The translations under genes and the position numbers were made by a program. DNA of 64,000 bases, taken from contig JANXVE010000005.1 of the NCBI GenBank assembly GCA_025351825.1, positions 1 to 64,000 on the forward strand, read 5' to 3'. The DNA comes from Chamaesiphon sp. 341R_metabat_111 (GTDB lineage: Bacteria; Cyanobacteriota; Cyanobacteriia; Cyanobacteriales; Chamaesiphonaceae). The notes under the pieces were generated by a model. That model searched no databases. It saw only the letters and a program-made list of their open reading frames with translations, and was not told where the DNA came from. The stretch's first letter is position 1. Each line of letters begins with the position of its first letter. Shown here piece after piece: positions 28,702 to 38,519 of this stretch.

Positions 28702-29670
28702 GTGCCAACAAATCAAATGACCAAAAATATGTGGTATGCCGTCGAGTTTAGTAGTGCAATTGTAACTACTGCCAAATATCTGAAGATCCTCGGCACAGAA
28801 CTAGTCCTCTATCGCACCAGCGATAGTCAGATTCACGCGATGAACAACGCTTGTATCCATCGCGGTGCTGCACTTGCCCAGGGCAAGATCGCCCAAGACT
28901 GCATCGTCTGTCCCTATCACGGTTGGCACTACCAAACCGACGGCACCTGCGTCAAAATCCCCTCCCAATCAGCCACCATTGCCATCCCCAAAGCGGCGAG
29001 AATGACCACCTATCCAGTCCAGGACAAATATGGCTGGGTTTGGTTGTATCTCGGTGCTGGAGAGCCTGGAGCACTGCCTGACATCCCTAATTTCCCCCCA
29101 GCAGCAGGTAATCTACGAGCGATCCAGGGCGAATTCAATTGGAACGCCAACTATGAACGAGTCCTCGAAAATGGATTGGACTTTGCCCACGCACCCTTTG
29201 TTCATGCCGGAGCATTTGGCAATCCCGATCTGCCAGAGATCCCCGATTTAACCATCGAAACCTATCCTGGTGGCGCGAGTGCCACAGTGGATCTAGCTGC
29301 CACCCCACCCAAAGGACTATGGAAGTTCTTAGTAAAAGGTGAACGTGCTCCGATTAAAACTCGGACAGGCTTTTTCCTCCCAAATCTGACATTTTTAGAA
29401 GTTTATTTACCATTTGGACAGTTAACAATTTGGACTGCTCATGTACCCATAGATCTCCATCATACAGTGAGCAAATGGATCAATTTTCGTAACTTTTTTA
29501 TAGGTAAATGGGCCGATGGAGATACCTATAAGCGCACAATTAAAATCTTTGAGCAAGACAAGCCAATTGTCGAATCGCAACGCCCGCAGCTCATTCCCAC
29601 CGATCCTAGCGCGGAACCATCGGTAGCCGCAGATACTCTTCAGATTCAATATCGCAAACTTTCTCAGTGA
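28702..29670 (+). CDS. Rieske [2Fe-2S] ring-hydroxylating oxygenase
   Basis: A 322-residue oxygenase. The Rieske cluster ligands are Cys51-x-His53 (NACIHRG) and Cys70-x2-His73 (CPYHGWHY). The mononuclear iron site is Asp160-x2-His163-x4-His168 (LDFAHAPFVHAG). The layout matches the pheophorbide a oxygenase / chlorophyllide oxygenase group, although the chain is shorter than plant PaO. The start is GTG 28702, with ATG 28717 (MTKNMWYAVEF) an equally good choice. It is divergent from the molybdoenzyme/cytochrome pair. The substrate is unknown. Confidence 0.85.
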   Translation: MPTNQMTKNMWYAVEFSSAIVTTAKYLKILGTELVLYRTSDSQIHAMNNACIHRGAALAQGKIAQDCIVCPYHGWHYQTDGTCVKIPSQSATIAIPKAARMTTYPVQDKYGWVWLYLGAGEPGALPDIPNFPPAAGNLRAIQGEFNWNANYERVLENGLDFAHAPFVHAGAFGNPDLPEIPDLTIETYPGGASATVDLAATPPKGLWKFLVKGERAPIKTRTGFFLPNLTFLEVYLPFGQLTIWTAHVPIDLHHTVSKWINFRNFFIGKWADGDTYKRTIKIFEQDKPIVESQRPQLIPTDPSAEPSVAADTLQIQYRKLSQ

Positions 29671-29849
29671 AAATACTTATAAAAAATTGGAACATTTTAT
29701 GACTTAGATCCTTCAGCAACTATGTGAAGATTCTAAAGAATTTAGATATTGGTGATGTAAGTTACAGTTATGTTATTCTGTCATGCCATAATAGAATCAT
29801 CGAGTAAAAGGTAAACAATAGAGCTTTATGTAAAGAAGGAGTTATAGTC

Positions 29850-30002
29850 ATGATGGAAAAAATTATATTGGCGATCGTCATTTCACTTTCCCTGTACTTG
29901 AGCATCGAAATTAAACCAGCCCCAAGATTTGTGGGAATGGAGATCGATGCCCAACTAGATACGCTCAAAAAACCTCAGACACCAATATTTATGATGTTGT
30001 GA
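29850..30002 (+). CDS. Small hydrophobic-headed protein, 50 aa
   Basis: A 50-codon ORF beginning MMEKIILAIVISLSLYLSIE, with a strong Shine-Dalgarno sequence (AAGGAG at 29836-29841, eight bases before ATG). The N-terminus is a hydrophobic helix or signal peptide, followed by a short polar tail (FVGMEIDAQLDTLKKP). I do not recognise a family. The ribosome site and isolated position between the Rieske gene and psb32 argue that it is expressed; comparison with relatives would settle it. Confidence 0.5.
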   Translation: MMEKIILAIVISLSLYLSIEIKPAPRFVGMEIDAQLDTLKKPQTPIFMML

Positions 30003-30139
30003 GCTTCAGGGCGTTCGGATTGACAGCACATATATCAATTCTCCTTTGGAGACGCTATTGCTAGGGCAAACGCTCTGCTACCGCGAACGAAGCGATCTGA
30101 TTCTGCTAAAGTGAGGATACATATAATATCCTTAAGATC

Positions 30140-30847
30140 GTGTCATATATTCGTGATTGTCTCCGCCAAATATTGTTGTTGTCACTGGTAATCGGGATTT
30201 CCCTGGGAAGCTTTGCCCTCCCCGCCAGAGCCACTGCTGTTTATGAAATTCCGGCTGTCTCCGCAGGTGTACCAACCTGGATCGTCGATAAAGCCGAAAT
30301 ACTGAGTCTAGCTACCAAAGGTCAAGTTAAAGCTACACTGGAACAGCTTGCCAAGCAGAGTGGCAAAGAAGTCCGCTTTGTCACCATCCATCGTCTTGAC
30401 TACGGCGATACGATTCAAGTTTTCACCGATAAAGTGTTCAAGAAATGGTTTCCCACGCCGGAAGCACAAGCCAATCAAACCCTGATTGTCTTGGATAACG
30501 TCACAAATACGATCGGAATTCAGACTGGAACTGAAGTCAAACCCCTGCTAACTGACGCAATCGCTACCAGCATCCTCACCGAAACGATGGCGATCCCACT
30601 GCAAAACGGCAACAAATATAATCAAGCCTTTGGGGATGGTGCCGATCGACTAACCGCAGTACTATCAGGACAAGTAGATCCTGGGCCACCAAAAGTGATC
30701 GTCATTCCCGAAGCTGGCAGAACCTATCTCAAAGCCGAAGAAACCGATGCCAACCGCACGAATTTCCTAATTATCGTCATTGGACTTTTAATCGCCGCAA
30801 CGGTAATTCCAATGGCAACCTGGTGGTGGTATCAGAATCAGGATTAA
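30140..30847 (+). CDS. psb32: TPM-domain protein, Psb32-like
   Basis: A 235-residue protein with a signal peptide (ILLLSLVIGISLGSFALPARATA), a TPM domain (residues about 45 to 190, containing WIVDKAEILS, VRFVTIHRLDYGD and QTLIVLDNVTNTIGIQTG) and a C-terminal membrane helix (FLIIVIGLLIAATVIPMA). This is the architecture of Psb32 and plant TLP18.3, which support photosystem II repair and protect against light stress at the thylakoid lumen side. The start is GTG 30140. No other PSII gene is near. Confidence 0.85.
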   Translation: MSYIRDCLRQILLLSLVIGISLGSFALPARATAVYEIPAVSAGVPTWIVDKAEILSLATKGQVKATLEQLAKQSGKEVRFVTIHRLDYGDTIQVFTDKVFKKWFPTPEAQANQTLIVLDNVTNTIGIQTGTEVKPLLTDAIATSILTETMAIPLQNGNKYNQAFGDGADRLTAVLSGQVDPGPPKVIVIPEAGRTYLKAEETDANRTNFLIIVIGLLIAATVIPMATWWWYQNQD

Positions 30848-30872
30848 GAGTTGGGAGTTAAGAGTTAGATCT

Positions 30873-30955
30873 GTAGGTTGGGTTGAAGAATGAAACCCAA
30901 CACACTCAACTCTGAAACCTATTGTTGGGTTGCGCTCAAGCGAAACCCAACCTAC
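30873..30955. repeat. Palindromic GTAGGTTGGGTT dispersed repeat
   Basis: GTAGGTTGGGTT at the left and AACCCAACCTAC at the right flank an internal AACCCAACA...TGTTGGGTT pair, so the whole folds into a hairpin. A related copy lies at 35515-35583. Located between psb32 and the convergent DUF4346 gene. Confidence 0.75.
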
Positions 30956-30989
30956 AATCTTTTATTCACTCCAAGCTCCAAACTCCAAA

Positions 30990-31373
30990 CTAATCCTGAA
31001 TATACTCATCCCCTGACAACAACGCAATTTCAGCACGGATAAATTCTCGCCCCAAATAAGCCGCATGATCCAACATCGTTAGTAGACAAGGTTGAGCTTC
31101 TTCAATTACCTTCACACACAATTCCTTTGCAGTTCTGCCCGTGAATAGAGTAGTACTAGTGCGGGGTACGCTCCCTTTGGCGCAGATCACCTTGCCAGTT
31201 TCAGGATCGACTGCTAGACCGCGATCGTCGATGACATTAGTATAATGCTTGGCACAGATTAAACCAGCTTCCCGATCGACATAAATAATAAAGTATCCCT
31301 CAGGATCGAGATCGATATGTCGATTGGACAGCTTATTATCGATCGCGGTTAAATTATCAGTTAATAAAGTCAT
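30990..31373 (-). CDS. DUF4346 family protein
   Basis: A 127-residue soluble protein matching the cyanobacterial DUF4346 family, with the characteristic LDPEGYFIIYVDREAGLICAKHYTN segment (residues about 22 to 46) and a helical C-terminal part (TAKELCVKVIEE...LDHAAYLGREFIRAEIAL). In some genomes this domain is fused to a pterin-binding domain, but no such part is present here. Function is unknown. Confidence 0.7.
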   Translation of the reverse strand: MTLLTDNLTAIDNKLSNRHIDLDPEGYFIIYVDREAGLICAKHYTNVIDDRGLAVDPETGKVICAKGSVPRTSTTLFTGRTAKELCVKVIEEAQPCLLTMLDHAAYLGREFIRAEIALLSGDEYIQD

Positions 31374-31574
31374 AGCCTTAACACAAAACCAATCATATTT
31401 AGATCTAGGTTAACCGATCTAAACATGATTTGGATAAATTTCGGCATGAATACCGATCTTTGTGGATTCAAGTAGCTGGTTGAAAACACTTATTCAATCG
31501 AGTTTACCTAAAACTTAGCCAGTGGACATCACCTACCCTAGTAAAGACTTTTGAGTGTGGGTAACTTCCGAAGA

Positions 31575-32756
31575 TTAATCTTCGAGCTGCAACTCCTTCG
31601 CGACTTTCATGGGTAAATCTTGGTTGATAGCGACAATTTGTTCGAGCTGCAACTCATTCGATTCGACAAAATGATCCCGTAAAATCCGACCAAATCGGGG
31701 ATGATAAAACCGATGCAGACTATAATTAGCCGTAGCTGGAAAGCCTCGCCGCTTCTTGTGTCTACCGCCTGCCCCAGGATCGAAAGTCTTAATCCCATTT
31801 TGAATTGCCCATTCGATCGGGGTATAGTAGCAAGCATCAAAGTGGAGACAATCGATATCCTCACTGCTGCCCCAATATCGACCATACAGTCGATCGCCTT
31901 TAGTAATACAAAAAGACATCCCCACTGGATCTGGATCTGCACCCATTGCAGTCACAAATACCACTCGATGGCGATAGTTGGCATGAAGCTGCTCAAAGAA
32001 TTCGGGAGTCAGATACTTACTCCCCCACCAGCCAAATTTATCGCAGGTGTCGGCATAAAAAGCATACATCTGAGCAAATAACTGGGGTTGAATTTCATCA
32101 CCCGTTACAGTAGTTAGATCTAATCCACCCTCACGAACTGACTTGCGTTCCCGCTTAATATTCCGCCGTTGGTTGGCATTAAAATTTCCTAAGTAACCAT
32201 CAAAATTCTGGTACTCGCCATTTTGCCAGACATAATTGTGATTGATCCAAATACTGTAACCGTATTCCTGCATCTGCGATCGCCATTCGGGATCTACATA
32301 GAGAAAATTGCAGCCAGATAACTTGTGCTGGATACAGAAATCATCGATCGCACTTACCATTAGCTCCGTAATCGCCGCCTCATCCTCACTAGAGCTAATC
32401 CCAAATCGATAGCCCTCAGCCGGAGTAATCGGACTCATCCCCACCAGCTTGGGATAGTACCTAATCCCCATCCGCTGCGCCAATTCCGCCCACTGATTGT
32501 CAAACACAAACTCCCCATAACTATGCCCCTTCACATACAACGGAGCCGCCCCAATCAATGCCGAACCCCGCCACACCGTCAGATGCGTCGGTAGCCAGCC
32601 AGTCTCCGCTGTAACGCTGCCCGAAGTCTCCAGCGTGTTCAACCATTCCCACTCTAGAAAAGGAGTCTTCAGCGGCATAAATAGCGCGTCCCAATCAGCT
32701 TGGGGGATGTCTGCTAAATGATTAACCCAGCGGATCTGACAGGATGATAGAGACAT
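31575..32756 (-). CDS. GNAT/FemAB-like acyltransferase (DUF482)
   Basis: A 393-residue protein of the FemAB-like/DUF482 group, often labelled peptidoglycan biosynthesis or GNAT family. Visible hallmarks are LGNFNANQRRNIKRERKS (residues about 189 to 206) and HFDACYYTPIEWAIQNG...FDPGAGGRHKKRRGF in the C-terminal half, the latter typical of this family. Related proteins move aminoacyl or acyl groups, but the substrate here is not known. No neighbours suggest a pathway. Confidence 0.8.
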   Translation of the reverse strand: MSLSSCQIRWVNHLADIPQADWDALFMPLKTPFLEWEWLNTLETSGSVTAETGWLPTHLTVWRGSALIGAAPLYVKGHSYGEFVFDNQWAELAQRMGIRYYPKLVGMSPITPAEGYRFGISSSEDEAAITELMVSAIDDFCIQHKLSGCNFLYVDPEWRSQMQEYGYSIWINHNYVWQNGEYQNFDGYLGNFNANQRRNIKRERKSVREGGLDLTTVTGDEIQPQLFAQMYAFYADTCDKFGWWGSKYLTPEFFEQLHANYRHRVVFVTAMGADPDPVGMSFCITKGDRLYGRYWGSSEDIDCLHFDACYYTPIEWAIQNGIKTFDPGAGGRHKKRRGFPATANYSLHRFYHPRFGRILRDHFVESNELQLEQIVAINQDLPMKVAKELQLED

Positions 32757-32917
32757 TCAGGTAGGATCTAATGATTGGCACCTATACATTCTAGCGAAAG
32801 CACGATCGGGAGTGTACTGCCCTGGTTACTTCGACTCCGCTCAGTAACCAGCTCTATTTCAGCCAATCTCTAGCTGGCAAATATACATCTCAGACATATT
32901 TGCCAGCAGTGAATCGA

Positions 32918-33619
32918 TCACAGCAGATCGGGATCGATGCCCAATTCCCGCAGTTTAGTATCCCGCTTATTTTTCTCAGCCTCCAGTTTCTGCTTCTCAA
33001 TCTCCAGTTGTCGATTTTCAGCTTCCAATTGTTGTTTATCTGCAAGAATCAGATCTCGCTCGGTTGCAACAGTATCAAAAGTTTCAAAGATTCGCCCATC
33101 AGGATGAGTAATCTGGAGTTCTTCCCCGCTTAAATCGAAACTAATCCCCAATCGCGGACTAGTCCAGCCATTCATCACCTCGATCCTGTCCAGAAATAAA
33201 TCATCACCACGCTGATAGCCTTTGAGGATATATCGATCTGGATAGTAGACATAGTATTCCTCCACTTCACACCGCGCATAAATTTGTAGCTTTCGCTCCA
33301 TTTCTCCCTCAGTATTACCTGGAGAGAGAATCTCAAATACTACCTGCGGCGCGATATTGTCCTCCTCCCACTGTTTGTAAGAACCCCTGTCACCTTTTGG
33401 TCTGCCAAATACTACCATCGCATCTGGAGCCACTCGGTATTTGGGATTACCCTCAACGGGATACCACAGCAAATCTCCCGCAACAAACACCAGTTCCTCA
33501 TCCTGAAACAACCAGTCAAGGTTGCTTTTGATGACAGTAATCCACCGGAATTGCTTGGTATTGTCCGACATCGGCTGTCCATCACTGTCTGGGTAAACTA
33601 TCTGATTGGTAGCTAGCAT
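32918..33619 (-). CDS. Uma2 family nuclease-fold protein with C-terminal coiled coil
   Basis: A 233-residue Uma2 (DUF820) protein, a PD-(D/E)xK-fold family hugely expanded in cyanobacteria. The core (residues about 45 to 160) includes YRVAPDAMVVFGRP and PQVVFEILSPGNTEGEME, supplying the Asp and Glu of the nuclease-like site, and YARCEVEEYYVYYPD. Residues about 180 to 225 form a Glu/Lys/Gln-rich coiled coil. Nuclease activity is assumed from fold only. Confidence 0.88.
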   Translation of the reverse strand: MLATNQIVYPDSDGQPMSDNTKQFRWITVIKSNLDWLFQDEELVFVAGDLLWYPVEGNPKYRVAPDAMVVFGRPKGDRGSYKQWEEDNIAPQVVFEILSPGNTEGEMERKLQIYARCEVEEYYVYYPDRYILKGYQRGDDLFLDRIEVMNGWTSPRLGISFDLSGEELQITHPDGRIFETFDTVATERDLILADKQQLEAENRQLEIEKQKLEAEKNKRDTKLRELGIDPDLL

Positions 33620-33645
33620 CTTTAGTTATGCTCCTTATCTAATGT

Positions 33646-33930
33646 TCAGGTTTGACGTTGAGTAACGTATTCGCGCAAAACGCGATTGATGCTAGTTTGA
33701 TAACCTTCATCTTGTGGGTGATGGTTTTTAAACCAGTCTAAAAGATCGGCATCTAGACGTAGTGTAATCTGCTGTTTAATTGGGCGGTAAAATAACCCCC
33801 GCTGGGCACCGTTCCAATTACGCACTTCTGGTACATCATCAGTTTTGATTTCAGCTTCGGGCAAAACAGCTAAAGCGTCAATTTCAGCCTGGATCTCTAA
33901 TGGTAACTGATTAGAATGTTTCTTCTTCAT
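33646..33930 (-). CDS. brnA: BrnA-type antitoxin
   Basis: A 94-residue BrnA antitoxin. The C-terminal ribbon-helix-helix-like DNA-binding part is clear (PIKQQITLRLDADLLDWFKNHHP...YQTSINRVLREYV). It normally neutralises BrnT and represses its own promoter. Its start overlaps the brnT 3' end by 20 bases, the usual toxin-first order. A palindrome that could be its operator lies upstream of brnT at 34216-34249. Confidence 0.85.
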   Translation of the reverse strand: MKKKHSNQLPLEIQAEIDALAVLPEAEIKTDDVPEVRNWNGAQRGLFYRPIKQQITLRLDADLLDWFKNHHPQDEGYQTSINRVLREYVTQRQT

Positions 33931-34210
33931 AAGCTTTGCGTTCGTAGATAGTTGCCTTTCGTGCGCTAATAATTCGACCTGTTTCTTCTCCTGTCAATGG
34001 ATCGAAGTCCGACCAAGTATGCACGACAAATACAGTTACTTGACCAATTAAACCAATAGTTTGCCAGCGTTCCTCGTGGGGATATGGATCTGGAAGACTT
34101 AACGCGAGCGGATCTGCAAAGACATACTGAGCTGCTTCAAAACTCAAGCCATGCTTGCGCTGATTTATATGATTTTTTTCATTATCCCATTGCTACTTCA
34201 ATTTTATCAC
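33911..34210 (-). pseudogene. brnT: brnT toxin gene with in-frame amber stop near the start
   Basis: The frame runs from a possible GTG at 34210 through MIKLK, then TAG at 34195-34193, then QWDNEKNHINQRKHGLSFEA and the rest of a BrnT toxin. Full BrnT proteins begin like M-x-F-E-W-D-x-N-K-x2-x-N-x2-KHG, so the part on both sides of the stop aligns with the family and a single base change probably broke it. The longest intact ORF starts at TTG 34147 and gives 78 residues lacking the WDxxK...KHG region, which holds conserved ribonuclease residues. The toxin is thus probably inactive unless the stop is a sequencing error or is suppressed. Confidence 0.65.
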
Positions 34211-34215
34211 CGCTT

Positions 34216-34249
34216 ACACATGTAGCTACTAATATGTAGCTACATGTGT
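34216..34249. promoter_or_regulatory. Palindrome upstream of brnTA, candidate operator
   Basis: ACACATGTAGCTAC and GTAGCTACATGTGT form perfect 14-bp arms with a six-base centre, ending six bases before the putative brnT start. BrnA proteins repress their own promoter by binding DNA there, so an autoregulatory operator is a reasonable inference. Confidence 0.5.
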
Positions 34250-34446
34250 CTTTTGTCAAGAGAAAAGTCAATTTTCCTGGCTACTGGTGGTGCCCGCGCA
34301 GGTTTGTTTGACAACTATCAGTGGTTGCCTCAATTTTTAGCATAAACCTGCCCCTACAGAAAAATAAATTACTAACCTCAATTATTTTTATCCGGATCTG
34401 CCATGCCATACCTAGAAAATAGGTATTAGTATACTAATAATTCAAG

Positions 34447-35487
34447 ATGTGGTTAATTGGACTTGTTGTTTGTGCAGGGTGGATATTTTCTCTCTGCTTG
34501 CATGAATTCAGTCATGCACTCGTTGCTTATTGGGGTGGAGATACTTCAGTCAAAAGCAAAGGGTACTTAACCTTCAATCCGCTCAAATATACCGATCCTG
34601 GATATAGTATCGCTCTTCCAATCTTATTTTTACTAATGGGGGGAATCGGGCTACCAGGTGGTGCTGTCTATATCAACCAACACAAGCTGAAAAGTAGGTG
34701 GTGGCAAACGGCTGTTTCCGCAGCAGGTCCGGCTGCTAATATTTTGATGGCTTTAGTCCTTGCAATCCTTTTCTGGGCTGCTGCTGCAAATAATTTAGCA
34801 CTCAATCATCAGATTGATGAAGATTCATATTTATTGAGTGGCATAGGATTTCTCATTTACTTACAAATTTTTGCTACAGTCTTTAACTCATTACCGATTC
34901 CTGGATTGGATGGTTATGGAATTATTGAACCTTGGTTGTCTAAGCACGTTCGAGCTAAATTTGATAATTTTAGACAATACAGCACCTTAATCATTATTAG
35001 TTTATTTTGGTGTGTGCCTTCGTTTAGTAATTTTGTCTTTAAAGTCGTTGGAGTATTTACTAGTGTTTTTTTGCGAATCCCAGATGTTTTCATCAGCAAT
35101 GGATCGTCTTTGTTCAGATATCCCATTAACCAGCAGATTACTCTAATAGTTCTCTTGGTTTTTGCTTGGGGACTTAATTCTCAGAAAAAACCTTTAACTC
35201 AAAAAAATAATGATCTAGATAAAAAGAAGGTTGTTCGTACCAATCAGTCATATCCAGAAGCTCATAAAAATTCGACGAAAACAAGTGGGAGTGCTATTAA
35301 GGAGAAAGTAACTTGTTCTGCCCAAGTACATCCAGAAACCCGTAAGCGTGCAATTGCATTTGCTGGATACGACAAGCAGCGAATTGAGCGTCTGCTCAAT
35401 GATGTTCGTCGCAAAAATCCAGATCGATCGGAACAATGGTATTGGGAAAAAATCATCTATGACATGGAGCGAGATCGTGGATTCTAA
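34447..35487 (+). CDS. M50-family site-2-protease-like membrane protein
   Basis: A 346-residue multi-pass protein with the zinc motif HEFSH (His19, Glu20, His23) in the first membrane helix and a second metal-ligand motif LPIPGLDGYG with Asp155, the S2P hallmark. About six hydrophobic segments fill residues 1 to 245. The cytoplasmic tail is basic and ends ERLLNDVRRKNPDRSEQWYWEKIIYDMERD. It is the short cyanobacterial type without PDZ or CBS domains. The substrate is unknown, perhaps an anti-sigma factor as in other S2Ps. Confidence 0.85.
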   Translation: MWLIGLVVCAGWIFSLCLHEFSHALVAYWGGDTSVKSKGYLTFNPLKYTDPGYSIALPILFLLMGGIGLPGGAVYINQHKLKSRWWQTAVSAAGPAANILMALVLAILFWAAAANNLALNHQIDEDSYLLSGIGFLIYLQIFATVFNSLPIPGLDGYGIIEPWLSKHVRAKFDNFRQYSTLIIISLFWCVPSFSNFVFKVVGVFTSVFLRIPDVFISNGSSLFRYPINQQITLIVLLVFAWGLNSQKKPLTQKNNDLDKKKVVRTNQSYPEAHKNSTKTSGSAIKEKVTCSAQVHPETRKRAIAFAGYDKQRIERLLNDVRRKNPDRSEQWYWEKIIYDMERDRGF

Positions 35488-35514
35488 TAATTTGAAATGT
35501 GTAGATAGTACCGT

Positions 35515-35583
35515 AGAAACCCAACACTTCTAGGGTGCTCGTGTGTTGATGTTGGGTTTTGCTTGCGCGCAACCCAACCTACA
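35515..35583. repeat. Palindromic GTAGGTTGGGTT-family repeat, copy 2
   Basis: GAAACCCAACAC...GTGTTGATGTTGGGTTTT followed by GCGCAACCCAACCTAC. Same family as the element near 30873, located between the M50 protease gene and gyrA. Confidence 0.65.
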
Positions 35584-35738
35584 ATTTTTGGTAATTGAAG
35601 AGAATAGATCGAACCCACCCCATCCTCTTACCCAGCAAACCGTTCAGCTCCAACAATTAGCGTCCCCTTTAGACCCTCAAAATGTGATAAAATTGAACTA
35701 GCGAAACAGTACAATTAGCAAGCTGAAAGGAACATTCC

Positions 35739-38333
35739 ATGACTACTTCCCAAGAGCGGATTATCCCTACAGATCTACGAACTGAGATGTCTAGCTCTTA
35801 CCTAGAATACGCCATGAGCGTAATTGTAGGGCGAGCACTTCCCGATGCGCGAGATGGTTTGAAACCAGTCCACCGCCGCATTCTGTATGCGATGCACGAA
35901 TTGGGTTTGACGGCCGATCGACCATTTAGAAAGTGTGCGCGGGTAGTCGGGGAAGTGCTGGGTAAATACCATCCTCACGGTGATACGGCTGTGTATGACG
36001 CGCTGGTGCGGATGGCGCAAGATTTTTCGATGCGAAATCCGTTGATCAACGGACACGGTAACTTTGGTTCGGTGGATAACGATCCACCTGCGGCGATGCG
36101 GTATACCGAGTGTCGTCTGCAAGCTTTGACGATGGAAGCGGTGTTGCGGGACATCGAGGCGGAGACGGTTGATTTTGCGGATAACTTTGATGGTTCGCAG
36201 CAGGAGCCGACGGTATTACCTGCGCGGATTCCTCAGCTATTGCTGAATGGCTCGTCGGGGATTGCGGTGGGGATGGCGACGAATATTCCGCCCCACAACT
36301 TGGGTGAGCTAATTGATGGGGTGGTGGCGTTGATTGCCAATCCTGAGATTACGGACATGGAATTGATGCAGTATATTCCTGGCCCTGATTTTCCCACGGG
36401 AGCGCAGATTTTGGGCACGGGGCCGATTAAGGAGGCTTATGCAACTGGGCGCGGTTCGATTACCATGCGTGGCGTAGCGAATATCGAGACGCTGGAATAT
36501 AAGGGTAGACCCGATCGAGAAGCGATTATTATTACCGAGCTACCCTACCAGACAAATAAAGCTGCGCTGATCGAGCGGATCGCTGAAATGGTTAATGACC
36601 ATAAGTTGGACGGGATCTCGGATATTCGGGATGAAAGCGATCGAGATGGGATGCGAATCGTAATCGAACTCAAGCGGGATGCTTATCCGCGCGTGGTTTT
36701 GAACAACCTCTACAAGCAGACACCGATCCAAACGAACTTCGGCTGCAACATGCTGGCGTTGGTAAATGGGGAACCCCAATTACTCAGCCTCAAAAAATTC
36801 CTGACTGTCTTCCTGGACTTCCGCATTGAGTCGATTACTCGTCGGACTCGGTACGAGTTGCGGAAAGCGGAAGAGCGCGATCACCTGCTCCAAGGTTTAT
36901 TAATCGCCCTGGCGAACTTGGATGCAGTGATTCGTCTGATTCGGGGTGCTGCGGATTCTGCTACAGCCAAGCAGGAAATGATCGACAGGTTCCAGCTATC
37001 GGAACTCCAGTCTGATGCGATCCTTCAGATGCAATTGCGCCGCCTGACTGCCCTAGAAGCCGATAAGATTCATCTAGAGCATGACGAGCTAACGATTAAA
37101 ATCACCGATCTCCGCGATATCCTCGCTCGACGCGAACGGATCTTGGACATCATCCAAACCGAAATCGCCGAAATCAGATCTACTTTCGCAACGCCCCGCC
37201 GGACTCTCATCGAGCATAGCGAAGGCGATCTCGAAGATACCGACTTAATCGCTAACGAGAAATCCTTAATCCTCGTCACCGAGCAGGGCTACATCAAACG
37301 GATGCCAGTTAGCACCTTTGAGACCCAAAGCCGCGCCACACGGGGCAAAAAAGGCACAGGGATGAAAGAAGAGGATGCGATCGAGCATTTCCTCACCTGC
37401 TGCGATCACGATACGATCCTACTATTTAGCGATCGAGGTGTCGTCTATACCGTTAAAGCCTACCAAATTCCCATATCGTCCCGCACGGCACGGGGTACAG
37501 CTCTGATGGGCATCCTGCCGATTCCCCGCGAGGAGAAGATCACCTCAGTGGTACCTGTGAGCGAATTTACGGACAACGAATACCTGATCATGCTGACTCA
37601 GAAAGGCTTCATTAAGAAGACCGCTCTGTCAGCATTTGCCAGCGTTCGAGCCAACGGTTTAATTGCCATCTCACTGGAAGAAGGTGATGGCTTGCGCTGG
37701 GTGCGCCGCGCCAAAGAAACTGACAGTGCGATTATTGGTACCCGCAATGGGATGACTATTCACTTCCGCACAGATCGCGACCAACTGCGACCATTGGGAC
37801 GCGCCACACGGGGCGTTAAATCAATGTCGCTCAAAAAAGGCGACGAGCTAATCAGCATGGATATCTTACCGAGCCAAGTCATCGCCCAAATGGTAGCGGC
37901 GAGTGAGGATTCGGGGGTTGATGATATCGACGATACTGTGGCTGAGGATGTCACAGTTCCCGCAGGTGAAGGCCCTTGGATTCTGGTGGTAACTACTGGC
38001 GGACTCGGCAAACGGGTACCTGTAACTCAATTCCGACTCCAAAATCGGGCAGGAATGGGCGTACTGGCGATCAAGTTCCGCAAGAAAGGCGATAAATTAG
38101 CCGCACTGCGGGTAGTTAATCCCGATGAGGAGATGATGATTGTCACCAATCGGGGGATTATTATCCGTCAGGCGATCGATGCTATCTCCTCTCAATCACG
38201 GATGGCAACTGGGGTACGAGTCCAGAAGCTGGATGATGATGATGCAATCATGGCAGTTGCAATTGTACCTGCATCGAATGGTGAGGAGGATCTCGAACTC
38301 GAAGGGGATTTAGAAGTAGCAGAGGAAGTGTAA
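35739..38333 (+). CDS. gyrA: DNA gyrase subunit A
   Basis: An 864-residue GyrA, which with GyrB introduces negative supercoils. The active-site tyrosine is Tyr122 in AMRYTECRL, matching E. coli numbering. The quinolone-determining region reads [10 protein letters not shown], with Thr at position 83 and Asp at 87. The C-terminal wrapping domain contains the GyrA-box-like [11 protein letters not shown] near residue 530 and ends in an acidic tail. AAAGGAAC before the ATG serves as ribosome site. A strong hairpin follows downstream. Confidence 0.97.
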   Translation: MTTSQERIIPTDLRTEMSSSYLEYAMSVIVGRALPDARDGLKPVHRRILYAMHELGLTADRPFRKCARVVGEVLGKYHPHGDTAVYDALVRMAQDFSMRNPLINGHGNFGSVDNDPPAAMRYTECRLQALTMEAVLRDIEAETVDFADNFDGSQQEPTVLPARIPQLLLNGSSGIAVGMATNIPPHNLGELIDGVVALIANPEITDMELMQYIPGPDFPTGAQILGTGPIKEAYATGRGSITMRGVANIETLEYKGRPDREAIIITELPYQTNKAALIERIAEMVNDHKLDGISDIRDESDRDGMRIVIELKRDAYPRVVLNNLYKQTPIQTNFGCNMLALVNGEPQLLSLKKFLTVFLDFRIESITRRTRYELRKAEERDHLLQGLLIALANLDAVIRLIRGAADSATAKQEMIDRFQLSELQSDAILQMQLRRLTALEADKIHLEHDELTIKITDLRDILARRERILDIIQTEIAEIRSTFATPRRTLIEHSEGDLEDTDLIANEKSLILVTEQGYIKRMPVSTFETQSRATRGKKGTGMKEEDAIEHFLTCCDHDTILLFSDRGVVYTVKAYQIPISSRTARGTALMGILPIPREEKITSVVPVSEFTDNEYLIMLTQKGFIKKTALSAFASVRANGLIAISLEEGDGLRWVRRAKETDSAIIGTRNGMTIHFRTDRDQLRPLGRATRGVKSMSLKKGDELISMDILPSQVIAQMVAASEDSGVDDIDDTVAEDVTVPAGEGPWILVVTTGGLGKRVPVTQFRLQNRAGMGVLAIKFRKKGDKLAALRVVNPDEEMMIVTNRGIIIRQAIDAISSQSRMATGVRVQKLDDDDAIMAVAIVPASNGEEDLELEGDLEVAEEV

Positions 38334-38426
38334 ATCTGGGGCTTCGATTACCTTCTGCTTTTGGCGTTAGCCTGCCGGAGGCACAGGCATCTAAAGCGAA
38401 CGGTAGGCGATGCCAACGAATCCACG

Positions 38427-38476
38427 AACATGGAAACTGTCCTGGTGAATAACCAGGACAGTTTCCATGTTTTGAA
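38427..38476 (+). terminator. Strong hairpin downstream of gyrA
   Basis: Perfect 20-bp arms (38427-38446 and 38452-38471, arm starting AACATGGAAACTGTCC) with a five-base loop, followed by a modest T-rich stretch. Position between gyrA and the next gene fits a transcription terminator. Just before it (38355-38420) is a GCGTTAGCCTGCCGGAGGCA-like dispersed cyanobacterial repeat. Confidence 0.7.
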
Positions 38477-38519
38477 TGTTTAGTTAGATGTGTTGGGTGT
38501 TTTGTAGAAATATTTTCTA

